Source: Verrucomicrobiota bacterium (GTDB lineage: Bacteria; Verrucomicrobiota; Verrucomicrobiia; Limisphaerales; SXQI01). From it: a stretch of DNA of 5,324 bases. A program made the position numbers and the translations under genes. Positions 1 through 5,276 of the stretch are shown here, piece after piece (the stretch's first letter is position 1; the number at the start of each line of letters is the position of its first letter). Where the stretch lies: NCBI GenBank assembly GCA_008933045.1, contig WBXJ01000199.1, forward strand, positions 1 through 5,324. The letters are read 5' to 3'. Below the pieces are notes generated by a model. That model was not told the origin of the DNA and ran no database searches. It worked only from the letters and a program-made list of their open reading frames with translations.

Positions 1-5
1 ACTCC

Positions 6-467
6 ATGAAAATGCTGCGTGCGATGGTGATGGCTCTGCTCTTGGGAAGTCTTCCGATGGTAGCATTGGCTGATGGAGCTAAAATCATCAAGGTCTTGCC
101 CCACCTGCTCGATAAAAACGGTAAGAATTCGGTTGCCCCCAGCCTGTTCGAGCGGGATGCCTATCAAGCCCATCTCCGGCTTCATCCTCAAGATGTTTAT
201 GGGGTTCGGTATGACGTCCAATGGCGCAACAGGCAATCCCATGAAACAACTTTGAAACTGCGTCTCCAAATTCGTTCGGATAATACCAAAAACTCCACCC
301 CTACCCTGATCGAAACCGAGGTGAAACCCACGCGTTATTGGTCCCGTTGGTCGAGCATTTCGATCCCAGTCGATACCTACAAAAAACTAGGGCACGTCAT
401 TTCTTGGAAGGTGGAATTACTCTCGGGCGAGGAAGTGATCGCCCAACAAAGCTCCTTCCTTTGGTAG
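6..467 (+). CDS. small exported protein of unknown function
   Basis: A 153-residue protein I cannot assign to a named family. Residues 1-22 form a clear Sec-type signal peptide: Lys2 and Arg5, a hydrophobic core rich in Met, Leu and Ala, then Ala-Leu-Ala before Asp23 as a likely signal peptidase I site. There is no twin arginine and no lipobox cysteine, so a soluble periplasmic or secreted product is expected. The mature part of about 131 residues has alternating hydrophobic and polar stretches and several Trp and Tyr residues, ending in SFLW, which suggests a small all-beta, Ig-like sandwich; this is inference from pattern only. The first ATG at 6 is used; ATG at 12 (Met3) is an alternative, and only five bases lie upstream, so neither the ribosome site nor a longer start can be judged. 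It converges on tatC with five bases between stop codons. I see no catalytic motif. Confidence 0.75.
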   Translation: MKMLRAMVMALLLGSLPMVALADGAKIIKVLPHLLDKNGKNSVAPSLFERDAYQAHLRLHPQDVYGVRYDVQWRNRQSHETTLKLRLQIRSDNTKNSTPTLIETEVKPTRYWSRWSSISIPVDTYKKLGHVISWKVELLSGEEVIAQQSSFLW

Positions 468-472
468 GAATC

Positions 473-1276
473 TTAGTCCTTGGGTTGTTCGGCGGCTCGC
501 GCTTCCGCGATGCGTTTCTGACGTTCCCAATATTTTGAAATCAAGATGCAGATCTCCATCAAGATTTGCACCGGCAGAACCATCAGAATCGTGCTCAAGG
601 CATCGGGAGTGATAATCGAACAGAGAAGCACGTTCGCGATGATAAAATAAGAGCGACCCTTCACTAACCACTCGTGCGGAATCAAACCAATCCGCACCAA
701 CGTCAGGATGATGACTGGGACCTCAAAGCTCAGACCCATCCCCAACATAAAGAGGAGGACGAACGAGAAATACTCCTCAGCACGCCAAAGATCCGTAGAG
801 AATCCTAGCCAAGAATTCATCTGCGAGATGCCTTGCAGACAAATATTCAGCATGAAGAAATAACACAGAGCTACACCGGCGAGAAATAAGCCGCCGCCGA
901 TTCCCAACGCCCAAAGAAAATACTTTCTCTCCTTCGGTTTGAGTGCCGGAAAGATAAAACTACCGATAAAGAATCCAACAAACGGGAGTGCCAATCCTAC
1001 CCCACCATAGGTAGCTACCTTCATATAAATCACAAACCCGCCCATGGGGCCGAGTGGATTTAACTTCACATCCAACCCGGATTGAGCGAGGGGACGACCT
1101 AGAATCTGAACGATCATTGGAGCAATCACCAAGCAAATGGTCATTCCCAACACGATCGCGGCGACTGTCTTGATCAGCACCCAGCGCAAATCCTCCAAGT
1201 GATCAAGAAAGGATTTAACTGGCCCGCCCTCATCTTCACCTGAAGAGGAGGGGGGAAATTCGTCCTCGTTAGCCAT
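473..1276 (-). CDS. tatC: TatC, Sec-independent protein translocase receptor subunit
   Basis: TatC is the polytopic inner-membrane receptor that binds twin-arginine signal peptides and recruits TatA to export folded proteins. The 267-residue length is typical. Six hydrophobic helices lie at roughly 33-53, 90-110, 119-142, 168-195, 209-226 and 228-247. Family signatures are present: HLEDLR at 26-31 (N-terminal signal-binding motif), PALKPKERK at 110-118 with Glu116 matching E. coli Glu103, SFEVPV at 183-188 with Glu185 matching E. coli Glu170, and ITPD at 222-225 followed by LSTILMVLP. Deviations from E. coli are Asp29 for Glu15, one proline instead of TPPD, and Thr229 where E. coli has Gln215; all are judged by eye. 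An acidic N-terminal tail (1-20) and a charged C-terminal tail would be cytoplasmic. It lies 28 bases after the second tatA, probably in one transcript. ATG at 1276 follows the stretch GGTTTAAGCACTC, with no Shine-Dalgarno sequence. Confidence 0.97.
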   Translation of the reverse strand: MANEDEFPPSSSGEDEGGPVKSFLDHLEDLRWVLIKTVAAIVLGMTICLVIAPMIVQILGRPLAQSGLDVKLNPLGPMGGFVIYMKVATYGGVGLALPFVGFFIGSFIFPALKPKERKYFLWALGIGGGLFLAGVALCYFFMLNICLQGISQMNSWLGFSTDLWRAEEYFSFVLLFMLGMGLSFEVPVIILTLVRIGLIPHEWLVKGRSYFIIANVLLCSIITPDALSTILMVLPVQILMEICILISKYWERQKRIAEARAAEQPKD

Positions 1277-1281
1277 GAGTG

Positions 1282-1289
1282 CTTAAACC
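1282..1289 (-). repeat. GGTTTAAG word in the tatC leader
   Basis: One of three identical 8-base words (GGTTTAAG on the coding strand), each in the leader of one tat gene. This one ends 5 bases before the tatC ATG and sits inside an imperfect palindrome, GTGGTTTAAGCAC. Its function is unknown; the position is too close to the start to be a -10 box for tatC. Confidence 0.4.
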
Positions 1290-1304
1290 ACTTGGAAACC
1301 GAAA

Positions 1305-1580
1305 TTATGCCTTGGAAATATCGCGGGTTGGAATTTCTTCCACTGTCTGCGACGGGATCGTCGTCGACGCAACCCGTTTGGCGGGTACAGGCGAAGGTTC
1401 CTCATTCATCGCGGTATTAAGGTCTTCCTGAATCTCCTTCGATGACTTCTTAAATTCCTTGAGCCCTTGGCCCAAACCCCGAGCGAGTTCGGGCAGCTTC
1501 TTGGCTCCGAAAAGAATCAGAACCAAAACTAACAGGGCGATGACTTCGGGCCCATTCAGAAACGCTAAGGTGATATTCAT
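1305..1580 (-). CDS. tatA: TatA-family translocase subunit, second copy (tatC-proximal)
   Basis: TatA oligomers form the size-adjustable conduit of the twin-arginine export system. The 91-residue protein shows the standard layout: a short N-terminal segment with Gly10-Pro11-Glu12, one transmembrane helix at about 13-26, the FGAKKLP hinge at 24-30, an amphipathic helix at about 31-50 (ELARGLGQGLKEFKKS) and a polar tail rich in Glu, Pro, Ser and Thr. FGxKK at the hinge, rather than the LGPxR typical of TatB, marks it as TatA. It shares 38 of the first 51 residues with the neighbouring tatA copy, while the tails are unrelated. Glu12 sits where other TatA proteins carry a polar residue at the start of the helix. 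It begins with ATG at 1580 behind a weak leader (only GAG about 8 bases upstream). It lies 77 bases after the first copy and 28 bases before tatC. A TatB-like role as receptor partner cannot be excluded from sequence. Confidence 0.93.
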   Translation of the reverse strand: MNITLAFLNGPEVIALLVLVLILFGAKKLPELARGLGQGLKEFKKSSKEIQEDLNTAMNEEPSPVPAKRVASTTIPSQTVEEIPTRDISKA

Positions 1581-1598
1581 AACAACTCAATTACAAGA

Positions 1599-1606
1599 CT
1601 TAAACC
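1599..1606 (-). repeat. GGTTTAAG word in the leader of the second tatA
   Basis: Same 8-base word as in the other two tat leaders, 18 bases before the ATG at 1580. Beyond the word, this leader aligns loosely with that of the first tatA (GTAAT-TGAGTT against GTAAATCTGGTT), as expected if the leader was copied along with the gene. Confidence 0.4.
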
Positions 1607-1657
1607 GTAGATCATCAATCAGTTAATGTAAAGCCAAGCCGATGCACAGGGATCAAT

Positions 1658-1918
1658 TCAAGCCCTCTTTGTCGCATCCGCTTTGGCTGCACTTGTGGTT
1701 TCAGAGGAATCGCGGCTCGATACTCCTCCCGTTGGTCCAGAGCTATCGCTGCCATCCAGCGAGGTCTGAATTTCTTTGGTCGATTTCTTAAACTCCTTTA
1801 AGCCTTGGCCAAGACCTCGCGCAAGTTCAGGGATTTTTTTGGCACCAAATAAAATGACCAAAAGAATCACGATACCGACCATCTCCATCCCATTCAAAAA
1901 AGCCAGCGACATGTTCAT
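1658..1918 (-). CDS. tatA: TatA-family translocase subunit, first copy (promoter-proximal)
   Basis: An 86-residue paralogue of the adjacent tatA with the same architecture: start MNMSLAFLNG, Glu12 at the membrane entry, one transmembrane helix at about 13-26, FGAKKIP hinge at 24-30, amphipathic helix at about 31-50 and a Ser/Thr/Gly/Ala-rich tail. The amphipathic helix is almost identical to its neighbour (residues 31-51 differ only at 47), but the transmembrane core at 11-21 differs at nine of eleven positions, all conservative or hydrophobic except Pro11 to Met and Ala15 to Gly. In the ELARGLGQGLKEFKK stretch 8 of 15 codons differ synonymously, so the duplication is old and the helix is under purifying selection. 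ATG at 1918 is chosen because it aligns with the neighbour's start; Met3 is an alternative. It is the first gene after the tol terminator and so probably the first of the tat transcript. Confidence 0.93.
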   Translation of the reverse strand: MNMSLAFLNGMEMVGIVILLVILFGAKKIPELARGLGQGLKEFKKSTKEIQTSLDGSDSSGPTGGVSSRDSSETTSAAKADATKRA

Positions 1919-1940
1919 AAGGCGAAACCAGATTTACCAA

Positions 1941-1948
1941 CTTAAACC
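1941..1948 (-). repeat. GGTTTAAG word in the leader of the first tatA
   Basis: Third copy of the 8-base word, 22 bases before the ATG at 1918. Its TTTAAG part could double as a weak -10 box (see the possible promoter entry). Confidence 0.4.
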
Positions 1949-1969
1949 AACCTAACACATTCCTCGAAA
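1941..1969 (-). promoter_or_regulatory. possible weak promoter for the tat genes
   Basis: TTTCGA (1969-1964) and TTTAAG (1946-1941) on the minus strand are separated by 17 bases, the usual sigma-70 spacing, and lie between the tol terminator and the first tatA. Matches to the consensus boxes are poor (3 of 6 and 4 of 6). A promoter is expected somewhere in 1919-1992 if the terminator works, but this exact placement is a guess. Confidence 0.2.
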
Positions 1970-1992
1970 AACGCGATGCTGTTTTAAATTTG

Positions 1993-2030
1993 AAACAAAA
2001 GGCCCAGTGTTGAGCAAACAAACCCGGGCC
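1993..2030 (-). terminator. Rho-independent terminator after pal
   Basis: On the minus strand, GGCCC (2030-2026) pairs with GGGCC (2005-2001). An inner GTT/AAC pairing is possible across an internal loop, and TTTTGTTT follows immediately (2000-1993). It lies 25 bases past the pal stop, in the right orientation to end the tol-pal transcript, and separates it from the tat genes. The loop is long, so termination may be incomplete. Confidence 0.65.
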
Positions 2031-2054
2031 AGATGAGATCTAAAAATTTGTGAC

Positions 2055-2690
2055 CTACTGTTTAGGTTTCAGCACCACAAAGGCACCGCGACGGTTCTGT
2101 GAGTAGGCCGCTTCGTCATGTCCCTGAACTGCGGGGCGATCTTTGCCGTAGCTAATCGTCGTGACGCGATCCGCTGACACACCGAGGGTCAACAAATACT
2201 CGCGGATAGAGAGCGCACGACGCTCGCCCAAAGCTCTGTTGTATTCATCCGTGCCCCGCTCATCGCAGTGACCTTCCACCTTGAGTAGGAAGCGGGGTTC
2301 GTTTTTGAGATAAGCAGCGGCTGCCTCGACTTTGGAACGTTCGGAGCTTTTGACGGAAGACTTGTCGTACTCAAACGACACCGTCTGCGAAGCGAGGATG
2401 AGTGGATCCTCGGTCACATCATCCGGGTTAGGTCGGGAACCAAGGCCACTCGGATCAAGATTTCCGCTGCCAATTTTAACGTTGTCGTTTCCGTTAAACG
2501 GCGTGCCGGAATTAACTCCGTTCCGACCGTCGGTGTTAACCTTCAAACCATTCAGATTGTCAGGGCGAGGGGAAATATCCCGTCGACCTTCGATGGTGGT
2601 TACATTCTTGGGCGATTTTTTGCAACCCGCCGTACCAACAGCAAGGAATACAGCCAGCAACAGCATTGAGAGTGATGTGAGACTTTTCAT
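2055..2690 (-). CDS. pal: Pal, peptidoglycan-associated outer-membrane lipoprotein
   Basis: Pal anchors the outer membrane to peptidoglycan and is the outer-membrane end of the Tol-Pal system, cycling between TolB and the cell wall. The 211-residue precursor has a lipoprotein signal peptide (MKSLTSL, then a Leu/Ala/Val core) with lipidation expected at Cys23 in GTAGC; Thr at -3 is slightly unusual, and Lys at +2 and +3 fits outer-membrane sorting by the E. coli rule. Residues 35-95 form a Gly/Asn/Pro/Asp-rich flexible linker. The OmpA-like domain spans about 100-209: SFEYDKSSV, VEGHCDERGTDEYNRALGERRA (138-159) with Asp143 and the Arg pair 157-158 expected to bind diaminopimelate, then SYGKDRP and the QNRR motif. 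The ATG at 2690 is preferred over an in-frame ATG at 2732, which would add 14 residues before the signal peptide and overlap tolB. It follows tolB by 29 bases and is the last gene before the terminator. Confidence 0.95.
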   Translation of the reverse strand: MKSLTSLSMLLLAVFLAVGTAGCKKSPKNVTTIEGRRDISPRPDNLNGLKVNTDGRNGVNSGTPFNGNDNVKIGSGNLDPSGLGSRPNPDDVTEDPLILASQTVSFEYDKSSVKSSERSKVEAAAAYLKNEPRFLLKVEGHCDERGTDEYNRALGERRALSIREYLLTLGVSADRVTTISYGKDRPAVQGHDEAAYSQNRRGAFVVLKPKQ

Positions 2691-2719
2691 GTGTATTAAA
2701 ATGTTTATTGTGAACGATC

Positions 2720-3892
2720 TTACTTGGCCCAAGCGGGTTGCGAGCAGTTACCCAAATTCAAAGGAATATTCTTGACGCGTTTGGTAGGCACGTCAAGCAA
2801 AGACAATGATCTTTGACCCTTCGTGCGTCTAACAAAAATCACGGTGCGAGAATTCGGAGCCCACGAGGGATCCTCTCCGTCGGCCACCAGCTTGGCTTCA
2901 CCTCCCGTGGCGGGGACTATACAAATTTGGAACCCTCCCATTTGGGCGGTGAAAACAATAGTCTTACCATCAGGCGACCAATCAGGCTCGGTACACCGCG
3001 TGACACCGGCGGTTCGCAGTCGGGTCATTTCCCCACCCCGTGCACTGACCGTGTATAATGCGGGAGTGCCGCTGAGCCGTGAAACAACACAAATCTTGGA
3101 ACCGTCCGGCGACCAACAAGGTGAGGATTCATCCTCCTTAGTTTTAGTCAATTGCAGGAGATTACTGCCATCGATGTCGCTCACAAATAAATCTGGACTC
3201 CCTGCTTTGGACAGAATCATCGCGATTCGTCGGCCGTCGGGGGAAATAGCCGCGCTCGTATTGAGACCTGCATAACGGGCCACTGGCTTCCGTTCGCCGG
3301 TTGCAATGACGTGCGAATAGATATCTGGGTAACCCGCTCGATACGACGTGTAGAATAATGATCTCCTGCCCGGTGCCCAAGCGGGGGCAGCCACAATCGC
3401 ACGATCCTTGGTCAATTCTACGACGTTGTGACCGTCATAATCCGCGATGCTAATCTCGCCGGAGGAACCATGCTCGGTTTTAAAAGCGATCTTGGTGCGG
3501 CAGAATCCTGGGGTATGAAGAATCGCGCTGATAACATCGTCGGCCAGCGCGTGGGCTTGAGTCCGAGGGCTGGCATCGGTATACCGTTTTGCCAAGAGTG
3601 ACGCTTTGCTCAAGCGGTCCGTCAGTCGTCCTTCCACTTCCGTTTCGTTACGTCCGGAGAGCGAGTATTGCGCGGAGTCTTCGGCAACAATTTTGAACCC
3701 GGCAACCTCCAGATCAAAACGTAAAACTTGACCCACCTCACCGGTATAACCCCCAACGAAGATGGGGATCTGCTTGACCCCGCCATCCGCAGTATTGCTG
3801 ATGTCGATGACTGGATCCTGAGCCCTCAGCACCGTTGCTAGGCCAACCCAAATCGTGAGAAGAAGTGTCCAGTGATTCGACATTATATTCAT
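2720..3892 (-). CDS. tolB: TolB, periplasmic beta-propeller of the Tol-Pal system
   Basis: TolB is the periplasmic protein that binds Pal and TolA and sets where Pal is free to bind peptidoglycan. The 390-residue precursor has a signal peptide, probably cleaved after Leu-Arg-Ala24. The mature start VIDISNTADGGVKQIPI resembles the E. coli TolB N-terminus, the flexible segment that contacts TolA. An alpha/beta N-terminal domain runs to about residue 140 and includes the helix HALADDVISAIL. The propeller covers about 145-390, with blade signatures at PAWAPGRRSLF (170), AAISPDGRRIA (214), PCWSPDGSKIC (258), PDWSPDGKTIV (303) and PSWAPNSRTVI (342), and a closing PAWAK at the C-terminus. It is about 40 residues shorter than E. 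coli TolB (430), with the deficit in the N-terminal domain. The start overlaps the upstream stop as ATGA; Met4 is an alternative start. It is probably translationally coupled to the TolA-like gene. Confidence 0.94.
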   Translation of the reverse strand: MNIMSNHWTLLLTIWVGLATVLRAQDPVIDISNTADGGVKQIPIFVGGYTGEVGQVLRFDLEVAGFKIVAEDSAQYSLSGRNETEVEGRLTDRLSKASLLAKRYTDASPRTQAHALADDVISAILHTPGFCRTKIAFKTEHGSSGEISIADYDGHNVVELTKDRAIVAAPAWAPGRRSLFYTSYRAGYPDIYSHVIATGERKPVARYAGLNTSAAISPDGRRIAMILSKAGSPDLFVSDIDGSNLLQLTKTKEDESSPCWSPDGSKICVVSRLSGTPALYTVSARGGEMTRLRTAGVTRCTEPDWSPDGKTIVFTAQMGGFQICIVPATGGEAKLVADGEDPSWAPNSRTVIFVRRTKGQRSLSLLDVPTKRVKNIPLNLGNCSQPAWAK

Positions 3893-4857
3893 CCAAGTTG
3901 ACGTTTTGCGCGAAGGTTAAACCGAATTTTAAAAACACGTTCACTGTCCTTGGCACCCTCGGGAAACGCGTGCACAAATCGAACTCGATCGAGAGTCGAT
4001 TGGATCGATTTATTCATGGTGCCGTTGCTACTCCGACTAGTTACAGCACTAGAAATCACTCGACCATCCCGTGCAATCACGACTTCCACCTCCACAGTCG
4101 CACTCTCATCCTCCAAATCAGCCGGAGGTTGCCATGCTTGATTATATTTCGCGTAAACGATTTGACGATAGCTGGCGTATAATTCACCACCCGGACCGGG
4201 CATTTCAACGACTGTGCTCGGTGCGAGCCCACTGGTTAAACCGGAGACCGCAGTTTTTAGCGCGGAATTACGCTCATTTGCCCACTTCTGATATTGGGCT
4301 GCAGCTTGAGCCGCCGCCGCTTGCTCCTTTGCCCGTTGAGCTTTTACGGCCGCAGCGTTACTGGGCTTTCTTACCGTAAGATCCACCTCCACTTTGGACG
4401 GGGCTTTGGGCTTATCTGGACGAGGAGCTGAAGTATCCGTTGGGATCGGATCCTTGGGCTTCGGCTTGTTATCACGCTCGGGTTTCGACTCAAAGAAATC
4501 CTTGAAATCGTCCGTTGTGGGTTTGGGTTTGACCGGCTTAGGTGGCGTTGGAAGAGGGGCAGGTGGCTTGACGGGTGTGGGTTCGACCACCTTGGGTTCA
4601 CTCTGGGCGATCGGCTCTTGAATGACCTCGGCAACGGGAGGCTGAACGGGAGCGGCGACCGGAGGCGTGGTAACATTCGGATTCCCCCCGCTGGGTGCTT
4701 CCTCATCCCGCACACGAGGCATGAGCGTCAACAATGTTATTTGCTCAGGAGGCGGAGTGGGCTTGGGAACAAACGCCGCAGCCAACAATACAAGGCCCAC
4801 GAGTGATACGTGAAAACCCGCACTGGCGACGAAGCATTTGGTTTGTAGACGAGCCAT
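3889..4857 (-). CDS. tolA: TolA-like linker protein with TonB-type C-terminal domain
   Basis: Between tolR and tolB this 322-residue protein should do the job of TolA, carrying force from the inner-membrane motor across the periplasm to TolB and Pal. A single N-terminal anchor spans about 9-30 and contains Ser12-x3-His16, the SxxxH motif TolA and TonB use to contact TolQ/ExbB. Residues 31-165 are dominated by Pro, Lys and Glu (repeated PKP, PTP and KPK units), more like the TonB spacer than the long Ala/Lys helix of E. coli TolA. About 168-200 is a short Ala/Gln-rich probable coiled coil (NAAAVKAQRAKEQAAAAQAA). The C-terminal domain (about 224-318) fits the TonB/TolA fold: YRQIVYAKYNQAW, VEVEVVIARDGRVISS, then FKIRFNLRAKR. 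It starts two bases after the tolR stop and overlaps tolB by four bases. TonB is the alternative name, but the neighbours favour TolA. Confidence 0.88.
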   Translation of the reverse strand: MARLQTKCFVASAGFHVSLVGLVLLAAAFVPKPTPPPEQITLLTLMPRVRDEEAPSGGNPNVTTPPVAAPVQPPVAEVIQEPIAQSEPKVVEPTPVKPPAPLPTPPKPVKPKPTTDDFKDFFESKPERDNKPKPKDPIPTDTSAPRPDKPKAPSKVEVDLTVRKPSNAAAVKAQRAKEQAAAAQAAAQYQKWANERNSALKTAVSGLTSGLAPSTVVEMPGPGGELYASYRQIVYAKYNQAWQPPADLEDESATVEVEVVIARDGRVISSAVTSRSSNGTMNKSIQSTLDRVRFVHAFPEGAKDSERVFKIRFNLRAKRQLG

Positions 4858-4859
4858 CG

Positions 4860-5276
4860 TTATTGGTCGCGTTTAGTGCCGAAACTCACCCTTGAGATTC
4901 CGTGCTTTTCGCAACGATCGAGTAGAGCCATCACATTGCCAAATTGCTCCTTCGTATCAGCACGAATATAAACCGTCAGCTTAGAGTTGGCTCGATAGGC
5001 TTGAACCAAGGCAGCCTCCACCTCGTTGATATTCAACTTGCGACCCCCCATCACATAATAGCCTTGGGGGGCCACCTCCACGGTGCGGAGGTCCTCTTTA
5101 CGCGGCTTGGCCTGTTCCTCAGCACCCCCCGTCGGCAAGCTCAGTTTCAGGCTTTGTTCGAGCAGAGGTGTGGTGATTACAAATATAATCAACAACACGA
5201 AAGCCAGATCAAGCAACGGCGTAATATTGATGTCGTTGAGCGTGACGAGCGAGTTGCGTTGTGAAAATCGTCTCAT
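4860..5276 (-). CDS. tolR: TolR/ExbD-family motor subunit
   Basis: TolR pairs with TolQ in the inner membrane as a proton-driven motor that moves TolA. The 138-residue protein has a short basic cytoplasmic N-terminus (MRRFSQRN), one transmembrane helix at about 18-38 with ITPLLDLAFVLLIIF, and Asp23 at the proton-conducting position, the same number as in E. coli TolR. The LKLSLPTG segment (43-50) resembles the conserved periplasmic stretch just after the helix. The periplasmic ExbD/TolR domain runs from about 62 to 134, including VYIRADTKEQFGNVMALLD. The neighbours (TolA-like, TolB, Pal) favour TolR over ExbD. The ATG at 5276 is kept because it gives the family's usual N-terminus and overlaps the stop of an upstream frame as ATGA; the preceding bases (CCTCCTC) are the reverse of a Shine-Dalgarno sequence. 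Confidence 0.94.
   Translation of the reverse strand: MRRFSQRNSLVTLNDINITPLLDLAFVLLIIFVITTPLLEQSLKLSLPTGGAEEQAKPRKEDLRTVEVAPQGYYVMGGRKLNINEVEAALVQAYRANSKLTVYIRADTKEQFGNVMALLDRCEKHGISRVSFGTKRDQ

Larger units (their letters stand above)
1919..2054 (-). other. 136-base intergenic region between pal and the first tatA
   Basis: The longest non-coding stretch in the window. In the direction of transcription it holds the tol terminator hairpin with its T-rich tail, an AT-rich segment around 1980-2000, the possible weak promoter and the GGTTTAAG word. A 64-codon minus-strand frame running through it overlaps tatA and the terminator and is not considered a gene. Confidence 0.6.

Noticed and set aside
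447..463. Inverted repeat CAAAG-7-CTTTG at the convergent gene ends
   Set aside because: The stem is only five pairs, three of them A-T, and no T-run follows on either strand, so it is not a credible terminator.
1581..1657. TTTACA in the 77-base gap between the tatA copies as a promoter for the second copy
   Set aside because: The only hexamer at 17-base spacing is TACGGT, a poor -10 match; read-through from the first copy is simpler.
1827..2021. 64-codon minus-strand frame spanning the pal-tatA gap
   Set aside because: It starts inside the terminator hairpin, overlaps tatA in another frame and has no recognisable features.
2055..2732. Longer pal start at 2732
   Set aside because: It would put 14 polar and mixed residues before a normal lipoprotein signal peptide and overlap the end of tolB; the ATG at 2690 gives a standard MKSL start.
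2332..3275. Plus-strand open frames of 147, 81 and 150 codons opposite pal and tolB
   Set aside because: They lie antisense to genes with unmistakable family motifs, and their translations are low-complexity with no domain pattern, as expected of mirror frames.
3865..4806. Open frames on both strands overlapping the TolA-like gene, including a Ser/Pro/Arg-rich 114-codon frame and a Gly-rich 75-codon frame
   Set aside because: Their odd compositions are out-of-frame readings of the proline/lysine-rich spacer of the TolA-like gene.
5235..5276. Arg-Arg at the start of TolR as a possible Tat signal
   Set aside because: The pair lies in the short cytoplasmic tail before a membrane helix containing the catalytic Asp23; this is normal for TolR/ExbD. 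The signal peptides of the plus-strand protein, TolB and Pal also lack a twin arginine.
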